In this document: piece after piece, positions 1-8,483 of the stretch | How positions within the stretch are numbered: the stretch's first letter is position 1 | How the letters are laid out: every line of letters starts with the position of its first letter | NCBI RefSeq assembly: GCF_035953295.1 | Contig: NZ_CP108370.1 | Span: 4,927,001 to 4,991,000, forward strand | DNA length: 64,000 nt | DNA from: Streptomyces sp. NBC_01335 | GTDB lineage: Bacteria; Actinomycetota; Actinomycetes; Streptomycetales; Streptomycetaceae | Direction of reading: 5' to 3' | Made by a program: the position numbers and the translations under genes | Notes under the pieces: generated by a model | What the model saw: only the letters and a program-made list of their open reading frames with translations | Told to the model about the DNA's origin: nothing | Databases searched by the model: none

Positions 1-1
1 G

Positions 2-517
2 GAGGTCGTCCTCTGCGTCGACCAGTCCGGTTCGATGGCCTCCTCCGTCGTCCACGCGGCCGTCTTCGGGGCGGTCCTCGCCTCGATGCGTTCGCTGGAC
101 ACCCGGCTGATCGTGTTCGACACCGCCGTCGTGGACCTCACCGACCAGCTGGACGACCCCGTCGACGTGCTCTTCGGTACCCGGCTCGGCGGCGGTACGG
201 ACATCAACCGGGCCCTCGCCTACTGCCAGGCGCGCCTCACCCGCCCCGCCGACACCGTCGTCGTCCTGATCAGCGACCTCTACGAAGGCGGGATGCGCGA
301 CGGGATGGTCCAGCGGGTCGCGGCGATGAAGCGGTCCGGAGTGGAGTTCGTGGCCCTGCTCGCGCTCTCGGACGAGGGAGCGCCCGCCTACGACCGGGAC
401 CGTGCGGCGGCGCTGGCCGCTCTCGGGGTCCCCGCCTTCGCCTGTACCCCGGACCTCTTCCCCGAGGTGATGGCGGCGGCCCTGGAGAAACGCCCCCCGC
501 CGGTCCCGGAGCGGTGA
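2..517 (+). CDS. von Willebrand factor A domain protein, 3' part
   Basis: The reading frame is open from the first complete codon, so the gene begins before the window; 171 residues are visible. They start at a MIDAS metal-binding motif, D-Q-S-G-S at visible residues 7-11. The later MIDAS threonine lies in GGGTDINRA and an aspartate in LISDLYEGG, so the A domain is complete from its first strand onward. Such cytoplasmic proteins often partner MoxR-type AAA+ ATPases; any partner would lie upstream, out of view. The protein ends shortly after the domain in a Pro-rich tail. It is read in the same direction as sucCD but separated by 400 bp, so it is probably a separate unit. Confidence 0.8.
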   Translation, partial: EVVLCVDQSGSMASSVVHAAVFGAVLASMRSLDTRLIVFDTAVVDLTDQLDDPVDVLFGTRLGGGTDINRALAYCQARLTRPADTVVVLISDLYEGGMRDGMVQRVAAMKRSGVEFVALLALSDEGAPAYDRDRAAALAALGVPAFACTPDLFPEVMAAALEKRPPPVPER

Positions 518-917
518 GGGCGTGTCGGGGATGTCCGGCGCCCGTACTCGTACCGGGTGGGTGGTTCATCTCTCACCGCTCCGACGGTTGGCCCGGCGCC
601 CGCCCGTCGGCCGCACGCCCGTCCGTAGCCCCGCCCGTCCCGCCGCAACCCCGCTGACCAGCGCCCCCGCAGGGCCGGTGGCGTGCCGATTTGTCCCCTG
701 CACCCCGGTCACCAGGGGCATCTGTGACCGTAATCACCGCTCGTGCGGGATCTCCGATTTAGGGTCGGGCGGAGCGCGGGGATAACCTGCCGGATGGACA
801 TGCCGCGTACTGGTACACCGTGTACGCATTCCTTGGTGACAGCGCAGTCACGTTTGCCCCTCGCGGCACGCCCACGCATCAAACCAACCGCGAGACCACT
901 AAAAGGGACGGACGCGC
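518..917 (+). promoter_or_regulatory. sucCD upstream region with GTACAC-C-GTGTAC palindrome
   Basis: This 400-bp gap has no convincing gene. Its sucC-proximal half is less GC-rich than the coding DNA around it. A perfect 13-bp palindrome, GTACACCGTGTAC, lies at 813-825, about 92 bp before the sucC start. A possible -10 element (GATAAC or TAACCT) lies near 781-787, but no convincing -35 was seen. The palindrome is a candidate operator for a regulator of sucCD; that is inference. Confidence 0.45.
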
Positions 918-2099
918 GTGGACCTGTTCGAGTACCAGGCGAGGGACCTCTTCGCCAAGCACGGTGTACCGGTGCTGGCCGGTGAAGTCATCGACACGCC
1001 TGAGGCAGCCCGCGAGGCGACCGAGCGGCTGGGCGGCAAGTCCGTCGTCAAGGCGCAGGTCAAGGTCGGAGGCCGCGGCAAGGCCGGCGGCGTCAAGCTC
1101 GCCGCCGACCCGGACGAGGCAGTCGCCCGGGCGACCGACATCCTCGGCATGGACATCAAGGGCCACACGGTCCACAAGGTGATGATCGCCGAGCTGTCTC
1201 CGGAGATCGAGGCGGAGTACTACGTCTCCTACCTCCTCGACCGCACCAACCGCACCTTCCTGGCCATGGCCTCGGTGCAGGGCGGCATGGACATCGAGGA
1301 GGTCGCGGAGAAGACCCCCGAGGCCCTCGCGAAGGTCCCGGTCAACGCCGTCGACGGCGTCGACATCGTCAAGGCCCGCGAGATCGTGGCTCTGGCGAAG
1401 TTCCCGGCCGACGTGGCCGAGGGTGTCGCCGAGGCCCTGGTGACCCTGTGGAAGACCTTCGTCGCCGAGGACGCGCTCCTCGTCGAGGTCAACCCGCTGG
1501 TCAAGACCAAGGACGGCCGCATCCTGGCGCTGGACGGCAAGGTCTCGCTCGACGAGAACGCCGACTTCCGCCAGCCGGAGCACGAGGCGCTCGAGGACAA
1601 GGCCGCGGCCAACCCCCTCGAAGCCGCCGCGAAGGCCAAGAACCTCAACTACGTCAAGCTCGACGGCGAGGTCGGCATCATCGGTAACGGTGCCGGTCTG
1701 GTCATGTCGACCCTGGACGTCGTCGCGTACGCCGGTGAGAACCACGGCAACGTGAAGCCCGCCAACTTCCTCGACATCGGTGGCGGCGCCTCCGCCGAGG
1801 TCATGGCGAACGGCCTGGAGATCATCCTCGGCGACACCGACGTCAAGTCCGTGTTCGTCAACGTCTTCGGTGGCATCACCGCCTGCGACGAGGTCGCCAA
1901 CGGCATCGTCCAGGCGCTCGCGCTGCTGGAGAGCAAGGGCGAGAAGGTCGAGAAGCCGCTCGTCGTGCGTCTCGACGGCAACAACGCGGAGCTGGGTCGC
2001 AAGATCCTTTCCGACGCCAACCACCCGCTGGTCCAGCGCGTGGACACCATGGACGGCGCGGCCGACAAGGCCGCCGAGCTCGCCGCGGCTGCGAAGTAA
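918..2099 (+). CDS. sucC: Succinyl-CoA synthetase (ADP-forming) beta subunit
   Basis: SucC forms the nucleotide- and succinate-binding half of succinyl-CoA synthetase, which interconverts succinyl-CoA and succinate in the TCA cycle with substrate-level phosphorylation. The 393-residue protein opens with [17 protein letters not shown], typical of the family. An ATP-grasp domain covers roughly residues 1-210, with the Gly-rich loop [11 protein letters not shown], and the C-terminal CoA-ligase domain carries the [15 protein letters not shown] segment. The start is a GTG preceded by AAAGGGACG. sucD follows after 21 bp, so the two are cotranscribed, with one terminator after sucD. Length and sequence are ordinary for the family. 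Confidence 0.97.
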   Translation: MDLFEYQARDLFAKHGVPVLAGEVIDTPEAAREATERLGGKSVVKAQVKVGGRGKAGGVKLAADPDEAVARATDILGMDIKGHTVHKVMIAELSPEIEAEYYVSYLLDRTNRTFLAMASVQGGMDIEEVAEKTPEALAKVPVNAVDGVDIVKAREIVALAKFPADVAEGVAEALVTLWKTFVAEDALLVEVNPLVKTKDGRILALDGKVSLDENADFRQPEHEALEDKAAANPLEAAAKAKNLNYVKLDGEVGIIGNGAGLVMSTLDVVAYAGENHGNVKPANFLDIGGGASAEVMANGLEIILGDTDVKSVFVNVFGGITACDEVANGIVQALALLESKGEKVEKPLVVRLDGNNAELGRKILSDANHPLVQRVDTMDGAADKAAELAAAAK

Positions 2100-2120
2100 G
2101 GGACGAGGGACTCCAACACC

Positions 2121-3005
2121 ATGGCTATCTTCCTCACCAAGGACAGCAAGGTCATCGTCCAGGGGATGACCGGCGCCACGGGCATGAAGCACACCAAGCT
2201 CATGCTGGCCGACGGCACCAACATCGTCGGTGGCGTGAACCCGCGCAAGGCCGGCACGACCGTCGACTTCGACGGCACCGAGGTCCCGGTCTTCGGCTCC
2301 GTCGCCGAGGCGATGGAGAAGACGGGCGCCGACGTGTCCGTCCTCTTCGTGCCGCCGGCCTTCGCGAAGGCCGCCGTCGTCGAGGCGATCGACGCCGAGA
2401 TCCCCCTCGCCGTCGTCATCACCGAGGGCATCGCCGTCCACGACTCCGCCGCCTTCTGGGCGTACGCGGGCTCGAAGGGCAACAAGACCCGGATCATCGG
2501 CCCGAACTGCCCGGGTCTGATCACCCCCGGCCAGTCCAACGCCGGCATCATCCCGGGCGACATCACCAAGCCCGGCCGCATCGGTCTCGTGTCCAAGTCC
2601 GGCACGCTGACCTACCAGATGATGTACGAGCTCCGTGACATCGGCTTCTCCTCCGCCGTCGGCATCGGTGGCGACCCGGTCATCGGTACGACGCACATCG
2701 ACGCCCTCGCGGCGTTCGAGGCGGACCCCGAGACCGACCTCATCGTCATGATCGGTGAGATCGGTGGCGACGCCGAGGAGCGTGCCGCCGACTTCATCGC
2801 GAAGAACGTCACGAAGCCGGTCGTCGGCTACGTCGCGGGCTTCACCGCGCCCGAGGGCAAGACCATGGGCCACGCGGGCGCCATCGTCTCCGGCTCCTCC
2901 GGCACCGCCGCCGCGAAGAAGGAGGCCCTCGAGGCCGCCGGCGTGAAGGTCGGCAAGACGCCGACCGAGACCGCCAAGCTGGCGCGCGAGATCCTCGGCG
3001 CCTGA
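2121..3005 (+). CDS. sucD: Succinyl-CoA synthetase alpha subunit
   Basis: SucD binds CoA and carries the phosphohistidine intermediate of succinyl-CoA synthetase. The 294-residue protein has an N-terminal CoA-binding Rossmann-type domain ([12 protein letters not shown] near residue 14) and a C-terminal ligase domain. The phosphorylated histidine is H251 in [10 protein letters not shown], followed by the [10 protein letters not shown] turn. The ATG lies 21 bp after the sucC stop. The gene is closed by a very strong intrinsic terminator at 3058-3107. Confidence 0.97.
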   Translation: MAIFLTKDSKVIVQGMTGATGMKHTKLMLADGTNIVGGVNPRKAGTTVDFDGTEVPVFGSVAEAMEKTGADVSVLFVPPAFAKAAVVEAIDAEIPLAVVITEGIAVHDSAAFWAYAGSKGNKTRIIGPNCPGLITPGQSNAGIIPGDITKPGRIGLVSKSGTLTYQMMYELRDIGFSSAVGIGGDPVIGTTHIDALAAFEADPETDLIVMIGEIGGDAEERAADFIAKNVTKPVVGYVAGFTAPEGKTMGHAGAIVSGSSGTAAAKKEALEAAGVKVGKTPTETAKLAREILGA

Positions 3006-3057
3006 TCACGGGCACCGCGGCGGCCCCGCCGCCGCACCCCGCGTGAACGCGTCACGA

Positions 3058-3107
3058 CGGCGCGGGCCCGTACCCCTTTCACCAGGGGTACGGGCCCGCG
3101 CCGTTTT
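3058..3107 (+). terminator. Intrinsic terminator of sucCD
   Basis: Perfect 20-bp inverted repeat: arms 3058-3077 and 3084-3103, loop TTCACC, followed by TTTT. It begins 52 bp after the sucD stop. The next gene converges from the other strand, so the hairpin may serve both directions. Confidence 0.9.
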
Positions 3108-3141
3108 CGTACGACCGGAAGAGCGCGCACGACCGGAAGGG

Positions 3142-4479
3142 TCAGTGGATCAGCGGTACCAGGCGCTCCGGGCCGTGGGTGAGTTCCTGGCGCAGTGACC
3201 GCTGGAGTTCGAGGTCCTGCTCGGTCAGGTGCTGCGGGCCGCCGCGCGGGGGTACGCCCCCGACGCGCTGGGCGGGCGAGAGGGGTTCCTCGTACCGGGT
3301 CGGCGCGGTGCGCAGGGTGAAGGCGGTCGCGCCGATGAGCAGGGCGGCGAAGGCGATGGCCGCCCTGGTCCAGAGCTGGGCCTTGCGCTCGCTCCCGGCG
3401 CGTACGGCCTTCGGGGCGGGCAGGGCGGGCGGCGGTTCGAGGGCGGCCAGGGAGTGGAGCCGCTCGCGCAGCCGGTCGGAGAGCTCCGTGGACGACGGGG
3501 CCTCGGCCAGTTCGGGCAGCCGCTCGGCGAGAGCGGCCCGCGCGTTGACCAGCCGCCCGGCGGCGGCCGGCGTGCTCGCCTCCGTCTCGGCAGCCGTCTC
3601 CGGCAGATCGAGCCCGACCCCGTCGTAGAGCAGCACCGTGCGGCGGGAGGACGGCGGCAGCGCGAGAAACGCCTCCAGCAGCACCCGCCGCTCCGGATCG
3701 GCGGGGGGCGGGTCCGGGTGGCGGTGGGCGCGGCGCACCCGGTGCCAGGGCGACAGCGCGTACGCGTGCGCGGCGGCCCGCACCCAGCCCGCCGGGTCCC
3801 GGTCCACGGCGACTTCCGGCCACTGCTCCCACGCCGTGTGGAACGCGCGCTCCACGGACTCCTGGGAGAGGTTCCGGCGCCCCGTCAGCAGAAAGGCCTG
3901 GCCGACCAGTCCGGGGGCGGTCCGCTGGTAGAGCGCGTCGAACGCCCCCTCCGGAGTCGGCCCCGAAGGCGCGTCGGGCGCGTCGGGCTCGGCGGGCGCG
4001 CCGGACTCGGGCGGTACCGGTACCGGAACGGAGTCCTCCGGAGCGGCGTCGTCCGAGGCGGGCCCCGGGGCGGCCCCGGACGGTACCGCCTCGTCCGGGG
4101 CCGGGGCCGGGGCCGGGGTCGGGGCGGGGGCCGGGGCCCGGGTGGTGTCGGGCTCGGTCGGGGGCATGGGGGCGCTCCCGGTGGCATCGACGGCAGCCGC
4201 TTCCGCGGTGGCCGGTTTCTGGCGGCGGCCCCGTGAGCGGGCCGAGGAGCCCCGGCGGGCGGGCCGCTGCTCGGCGCACCCGATGAGCTGGGCGTACGCC
4301 GCGCGTTTGCGTCCCTGCGGGGCGGTGTGCCCCGACTCCCAGGACCGGACGGTGGCCTCGGTGACCCCGAGCGCGGAGGCCACCTGCTCCTCGCTCAGTG
4401 ACTTCGCCTCACGCAGCCTGCGCCGCTCCTGGGGGGAGGGCAGCGGGACGTCGGCGGTGCCGGTCGTACTTCCCGTCAC
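3142..4479 (-). CDS. Membrane-anchored HTH protein with sigma-70-like middle region
   Basis: This 445-residue protein combines three parts. Residues ~12-70 form an XRE-like helix-turn-helix (SLSEEQVASALGVTEATVRS). After a Pro/Ala/Glu-rich linker (~75-150), residues ~150-310 resemble ECF sigma regions 2 and 4: a region-2-like stretch beginning FDALYQRTAPGLVGQAF and a LPPSSRRTVLLYDGVGLDLPE stretch like a region-4 helix-turn-helix. A single membrane segment at ~372-390 (AAIAFAALLIGATAF) leaves about 55 C-terminal residues outside. It looks like a DNA-binding regulator tethered to the membrane. Target genes are unknown; the divergent membrane gene 108 bp away is a candidate. The HTH and membrane calls are firm; the sigma-like call is by resemblance only. 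Confidence 0.7.
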   Translation of the reverse strand: MTGSTTGTADVPLPSPQERRRLREAKSLSEEQVASALGVTEATVRSWESGHTAPQGRKRAAYAQLIGCAEQRPARRGSSARSRGRRQKPATAEAAAVDATGSAPMPPTEPDTTRAPAPAPTPAPAPAPDEAVPSGAAPGPASDDAAPEDSVPVPVPPESGAPAEPDAPDAPSGPTPEGAFDALYQRTAPGLVGQAFLLTGRRNLSQESVERAFHTAWEQWPEVAVDRDPAGWVRAAAHAYALSPWHRVRRAHRHPDPPPADPERRVLLEAFLALPPSSRRTVLLYDGVGLDLPETAAETEASTPAAAGRLVNARAALAERLPELAEAPSSTELSDRLRERLHSLAALEPPPALPAPKAVRAGSERKAQLWTRAAIAFAALLIGATAFTLRTAPTRYEEPLSPAQRVGGVPPRGGPQHLTEQDLELQRSLRQELTHGPERLVPLIH

Positions 4480-4587
4480 GGATGGGCCTCCGTAGCACTA
4501 CACCGGGTGAAAAAGCACATAAACGTATATTGGGCGACACGGCGCCCGTTCGCCCGTTACACGGATTCAGCGCGTGTCGTTGGCAGC

Positions 4588-6558
4588 ATGGCGGGCGTGA
4601 CCCAAGTGACCGATCGCAGCCCGATGTTGTCCTCCGGACGCGGCAGGGCTGCCGCCCTGGCCTTCGCACTCCTGCGCGGAGCGGTCGCGGCCGGACTCGG
4701 TCTCGGCACGCTCACCGTCCTGCTGATGGGACTGTGGATCAGCTCGCCGTACTCCGACGCCGGACCCGGACGGGCGGTCCGCACGGCGGCGGCCCTGTGG
4801 CTGCTCTCGCACGGTGCCGAACTCGTCAGGACCGACACCCTCAGCGGCATCCCCGCCCCGGTGGCGACCGTCCCCCTGCTGCTGATGGTGGTCCCCGTGT
4901 GGCTGCTGCACCGGGCCGCCCGCGACGCGCTGGAGGCGGCTGACCCCGTGGGCCCGGTGGACGCGACGGCGGACCGGCCGCCGTCGGCCGCCGCCGTCTG
5001 CTGCGCGGTGGTGACCGGCTATCTGCTGGTGGTCGCCGGAGCGGTGGCCTTCGTACGGTCGGCTCCGCTGCGCGTGGACACCGGGGATTCGGCCACGCTG
5101 GCGTTCCCCCTGGTGGCCGTGGTGGCGGGCGCGGCGGCGGCCGGGGTGTGGACGGCGTCCGGCCGGCCGGTGGGCGCCACCCCGTCCTGGGCGCCGCTGC
5201 GGGTCCAGGAAGCGGTGGCCCGTACCCTCTTCCGCGACCGGGCCGAGGCGGCGACCCGGTCGGCGGTGGCGGGGATCGCGGTGCTGCTCGGCGGCGGCGC
5301 GCTGCTCGTCGCGATCGGGCTCGTACGGAACAGGGCCGCGACGGAGGAATCGTTCCTGGCGCTCTCCGACGAGGTGTCCGGGCAGGTCGCCGTGCTGCTG
5401 CTCGCGCTGGCGCTGGTGCCGAACGCGGCGGTGTGGGCGGCGTCGTACGGACTGGGGCCCGGCTTCCAGCTCGGTACGGCGGCCACCGTCGCCCCCCTCG
5501 GTTTCCACGGGGACCCCGCGCTGCCCGGGTTCCCGCTGCTGGCCGCCCTGCCGGACCCGGGCCCCGGAACCGCGGTGAACGGAGCGGCCGGAGTGGTCCC
5601 GCTGATGGCGGCCGTCGCCGTCGCCTGGTTCACCGTACGCAGGGCGGCGCCGTCCTGCGGAACCCCCGAGGACGCCTGGAGCCCGGGGGAGACCGCGCTG
5701 GTCACGGCGCTCGCCGCGCTCGGCTGCGGCGCGGGCACCGCCGCCCTCGCCGCCCTCTCCGGTGGGCCGATGGGCACCAGGGCACTGGTCGAGTTCGGCC
5801 CGGTCTGGTGGCTGACCGGCGCCGCCACCGTCATCTGGACCGTCGTGCTCGGAGTGCCCGTCGCGCTGCTGATGCGGACCTGGCGCCTGCGGGAACGGGC
5901 CTGGGGATGGCGGTGGGAGACGGCCGAAGAGGCGCAGGTGGCAGCGGGGGCGGGGGCCGCCAGGGTGGGTGCGGCGAGGGCGGTGCCCGACGCGGCGGCG
6001 GCGGTGGAGCGGCCGTCGTGGCCTGCGCGCGGTCTCGGCTCCTGGCGGACCGGGGCGGCGCCCCTGGACGCGGGCGCCGGGGAAAGGGGCGGGGCCGCCG
6101 AGGAATCCACCGGGGCGCTGCACGCACGACCGGCCGCGGGAGAGGGCGCCGCGGACGCGCGCGCCCGGTGGAGTCCGCGCCTCCCCTGGCGGAAGTCCGG
6201 GACGCCGGGCACCGGGGCGGCCCCGGCCCGGGTGACACCCGTTCCGCCGGATTCCGCGCGCTCGGCAACGGCCGCCGCCGAGGGGACGGAGACCGCGGAG
6301 GGGACGGAGACCGCGGACCCGCGACGCCATGCGGACGCGACGGCCGGTCCCGCGCCCACCCGGACCCCCGTCGCGCGGGCCGTTCCCGTCTCTCCCGCCG
6401 AGCCGGGGGCCGAGCAGTACGACTTTCTGCCCAGGTCGGAGCCCGCGAGCCGCCCCGAGGCGGAAGCGCCCAGGCCGACGGAGGCCGCCCCCCGGCCGGA
6501 GGCCGCCCCTGGACCGACGGCGGACCCCCGGCAGACGGCGGACGGCGCGGCAACCTGA
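4588..6558 (+). CDS. DUF6350-type integral membrane protein
   Basis: A 656-residue polytopic membrane protein. Residues ~20-450 contain about ten hydrophobic segments, for example AGLGLGTLTVLLMGLWI near the N-terminus and TGAATVIWTVVLGVPVALLM at the end of the core. The C-terminal ~200 residues are a low-complexity Ala/Pro/Glu/Arg tail, predicted cytoplasmic and disordered. In Streptomyces this family sits between sucD and purN and is annotated as a cell-division or DUF6350 membrane protein; its biochemical role is not established. I chose ATG at 4588 (MAGVTQVTDRS) over the in-frame ATG at 4507, because the extra residues fall in AT-richer promoter-like DNA between divergent genes. Confidence 0.8.
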   Translation: MAGVTQVTDRSPMLSSGRGRAAALAFALLRGAVAAGLGLGTLTVLLMGLWISSPYSDAGPGRAVRTAAALWLLSHGAELVRTDTLSGIPAPVATVPLLLMVVPVWLLHRAARDALEAADPVGPVDATADRPPSAAAVCCAVVTGYLLVVAGAVAFVRSAPLRVDTGDSATLAFPLVAVVAGAAAAGVWTASGRPVGATPSWAPLRVQEAVARTLFRDRAEAATRSAVAGIAVLLGGGALLVAIGLVRNRAATEESFLALSDEVSGQVAVLLLALALVPNAAVWAASYGLGPGFQLGTAATVAPLGFHGDPALPGFPLLAALPDPGPGTAVNGAAGVVPLMAAVAVAWFTVRRAAPSCGTPEDAWSPGETALVTALAALGCGAGTAALAALSGGPMGTRALVEFGPVWWLTGAATVIWTVVLGVPVALLMRTWRLRERAWGWRWETAEEAQVAAGAGAARVGAARAVPDAAAAVERPSWPARGLGSWRTGAAPLDAGAGERGGAAEESTGALHARPAAGEGAADARARWSPRLPWRKSGTPGTGAAPARVTPVPPDSARSATAAAEGTETAEGTETADPRRHADATAGPAPTRTPVARAVPVSPAEPGAEQYDFLPRSEPASRPEAEAPRPTEAAPRPEAAPGPTADPRQTADGAAT

Positions 6559-6573
6559 GGCTGCCGCGCCGTC
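6541..6573 (+). terminator. Hairpin overlapping the DUF6350 stop codon
   Basis: Perfect 12-bp inverted repeat, GACGGCGCGGCA at 6541-6552 and TGCCGCGCCGTC at 6562-6573. The 9-nt loop contains the TGA stop codon (6556-6558). There is no clear T-run. It could end transcription of the 4588-6558 gene. Confidence 0.6.
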
Positions 6574-6666
6574 GCGCTGGCCGGGTACTGCTGGTGTGCG
6601 GTGCTTCTGCCCGTACGGGGAGCGCTGTCCACAAGGGGACCGCCGTCCGCAGGAGGACCGCTGTCC

Positions 6667-6710
6667 GTACGGGTACTGCCGTCGGTACGGGTACTGCCGT
6701 CGGTACGGGT
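6667..6710. repeat. 18-bp tandem repeat abutting the xylanase stop
   Basis: The unit GTACGGGTACTGCCGTCG occurs at 6667-6684 and 6685-6702, followed by a partial GTACGGGT ending at 6710, the last base of the xylanase stop codon (minus strand). A looser copy precedes it. The function is unknown; it lies in the 3' untranslated region of the xylanase transcript. Confidence 0.7.
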
Positions 6711-7756
6711 CAGGTCGCTGTGCAGGTGACCGTCGGCCAGGTCCAGGTGCCGTTGGTCTGGATCGTCACGCCCCAGTTGTTGCCGCTGCCGTTCGGTTTG
6801 GCGACGAGCTGTTGGGCGCTCGGGTAGGTGGCGCCGATGTTCCAGGTGGAGAGGACCTTCTCGGGCGAGGGCACGTTCATCGTCACGGTCCAGTTGCTGG
6901 AGCCGCTGACCGAGACGTTGAGGTTGTAGCGGTCGCTCCACTTGTCGCCGGCGGAGAGCGTCGCGGTGCACCCGCTGCTCGTACCGCCGCCGCCGGTACC
7001 GCCGCCGCCGGTGCCGCCACCGCCGGTGCTTCCGCCGCCGGAACTGCCGCCGGTGCCGTCGAGCGTGATGTTGGAGTTGCCGCTGCTCTGGTAGCCCTCG
7101 GTGGCGAGCACCATGTAGTGGTCGAACGAACCCAGGGTCATGCCCTTGCTCGACCAGGCGTCGAAGTGGTTGCCCGTGGTGATGGCGCCGCCGGTCCTCT
7201 TGGACTGCCGGACGCTCCAGTACTGCTTGAACGTCTTGTTGTCCCCCTCGATCGACGGGGCGTTGGTCCGGGTCGTCTCGTAGATGTCGTACGTGCCACC
7301 GTCGGTGGTCACCGTGCCCTTGAAGGTCCCGGTGGGCCGGTAGGTGCCCCAGTTGTCGACGATGTAGTACTCGACGAGCGGGTTGGTGGTCCACCCGTAA
7401 AGGGACAGATAGGCATTGCCCGACGGGTTGAAGGTGCCGGTGTAGTTCACCGTGCGGCGACCGCCGTTACTCCATCCCTTGCCGGCGACGAAGTTGCCGA
7501 CGTTGCTCCAGTTGGTGCTGTAATTCCCGCCGGAACCGAGGTTCATGGAGACCGATCCGCCACCGTCGGACCAGTACGAGTAGTAATAGCCGTTGTTGGT
7601 GCCGGTCTGGTTCGTGGTGATCGTCGTGTCGGCGTTGGCGGTGCCCGGCAGGATCAGCGCGGTCGCTGCCGCGGCCAGGGCGAAGGCCCGCCCGAGGAGC
7701 CGGAAGCGGCCGAGGCCGCGGCTCCTCGCACGAGTGGTGCCTTCCTTCGTGAACAT
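6710..7756 (-). CDS. Secreted endo-1,4-beta-xylanase, GH11 with CBM2-type module
   Basis: Hydrolyses internal beta-1,4 bonds of xylan outside the cell. The 348-residue protein has a signal peptide (residues 1-42, cleavage after ANA), a GH11 beta-jelly-roll domain (~43-232), a Gly/Ser/Thr linker (~233-262) and a cysteine-bracketed C-terminal carbohydrate-binding module (~263-348) of CBM2 type. The catalytic glutamates are visible: nucleophile E129 in [13 protein letters not shown] and acid/base E220 in [13 protein letters not shown]. The layout resembles XlnB-type Streptomyces xylanases. The gene is monocistronic; candidate XlnR/BxlR-type boxes lie 250-420 bp upstream. I find nothing missing. 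Confidence 0.95.
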   Translation of the reverse strand: MFTKEGTTRARSRGLGRFRLLGRAFALAAAATALILPGTANADTTITTNQTGTNNGYYYSYWSDGGGSVSMNLGSGGNYSTNWSNVGNFVAGKGWSNGGRRTVNYTGTFNPSGNAYLSLYGWTTNPLVEYYIVDNWGTYRPTGTFKGTVTTDGGTYDIYETTRTNAPSIEGDNKTFKQYWSVRQSKRTGGAITTGNHFDAWSSKGMTLGSFDHYMVLATEGYQSSGNSNITLDGTGGSSGGGSTGGGGTGGGGTGGGGTSSGCTATLSAGDKWSDRYNLNVSVSGSSNWTVTMNVPSPEKVLSTWNIGATYPSAQQLVAKPNGSGNNWGVTIQTNGTWTWPTVTCTAT

Positions 7757-8350
7757 GCTTCCTCCTTGTGCGGACTGGCCGGAGGCCAGGTGGCGGAAGA
7801 CCTCCCCGGGGCCGGATATGTCATGGACGCGTCAGGGGGTGAGTCGTGTCGGAGCAGGGGCCGACGCGGCGGGGTGGTGCGTTCCTGAAGCGGCCGGAGC
7901 CGGTGGGGCGGGTCGTGCGGGTGCCTCAAATCGACGGCCTTTGAGGTCTGTCAGCGACGTCAGTGTTGATTCGGCGCTCTGGGGTGTCAATGGTTTCGGC
8001 ACGCATCGCGAAAAACTTTTTTGAGCCGAGAGAGGGGCGGGTGGATGTTCTCCCAGCTCAGTGCGAGTGTCATCCGGGATGGCGCGGACGATGTTTAGGT
8101 AATCCCAGGATCCGCGAAGTGATAAAGGGTCGGGGAAGGGCTGGGAATTCGAAACATTTCGAAAGTTTTTCGGCCACGCAAAGGTATTCCGGAATATGCC
8201 TCGGAGGGGGTACTGGAGCGGTGGCGCCGTGCGGGGGCGGAGGATGCCCGCCCGGGAACGCGCTCCTGGGTACGCACGTCCGGGGTCCGCGCGGCCGGGC
8301 GTGGCCGGATTTCGCCCCTGTGGCGCGTGGCCGTCGCCGCCGCATGCGAA
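7757..8350 (-). promoter_or_regulatory. Xylanase upstream region with CGAAA/TTTCG palindromes
   Basis: No gene is supported here. Three related inverted repeats are present: CGAAACATTTCG (8150-8161), an overlapping CGAAAGTTTTTCG (8160-8172), and a looser CGAAAAACTTTTTTG (8009-8023). CGAAAnTTTCG-type palindromes are described upstream of xylan genes in Streptomyces as repressor sites (XlnR/BxlR type). Their distance from the start codon (about 250-420 bp) implies a long leader or a distal promoter. DNA around 7980-8180 is AT-richer than its surroundings. Confidence 0.5.
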
Positions 8351-8381
8351 CGGCCCGGCTCCTGGGGCAGGAGCCGGGCCG
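8351..8381 (-). terminator. Intrinsic terminator of the 8484-9551 gene
   Basis: Perfect 14-bp inverted repeat: arms 8351-8364 (CGGCCCGGCTCCTG) and 8368-8381, loop GGG. It lies about 100 bp past the stop of the minus-strand gene at 8484. GGTCG-rich repetitive DNA (8390-8455) separates the two. Confidence 0.8.
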
Positions 8382-8483
8382 TGTTCCGACCGGGGGCGAG
8401 CCGGTCGGTGACGTCGGTCGATGACCGCCGGTCGTTGCCGGTCGGTCGGTGACCGTCAGCCGGCGACGATCAGCGGGTGGCGG

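Noticed and set aside
879..2873. 664-codon minus-strand open frame across sucCD
   Set aside because: It mirrors sucC and sucD on the opposite strand; its Val/Gly/Asp/Arg-rich composition is the usual antisense artefact of high-GC coding DNA.
7963..8424. Plus-strand open frame of 153 codons in the xylanase upstream region
   Set aside because: It crosses a terminator hairpin, has no family features and an atypical composition, and its early part lies in AT-rich control DNA.
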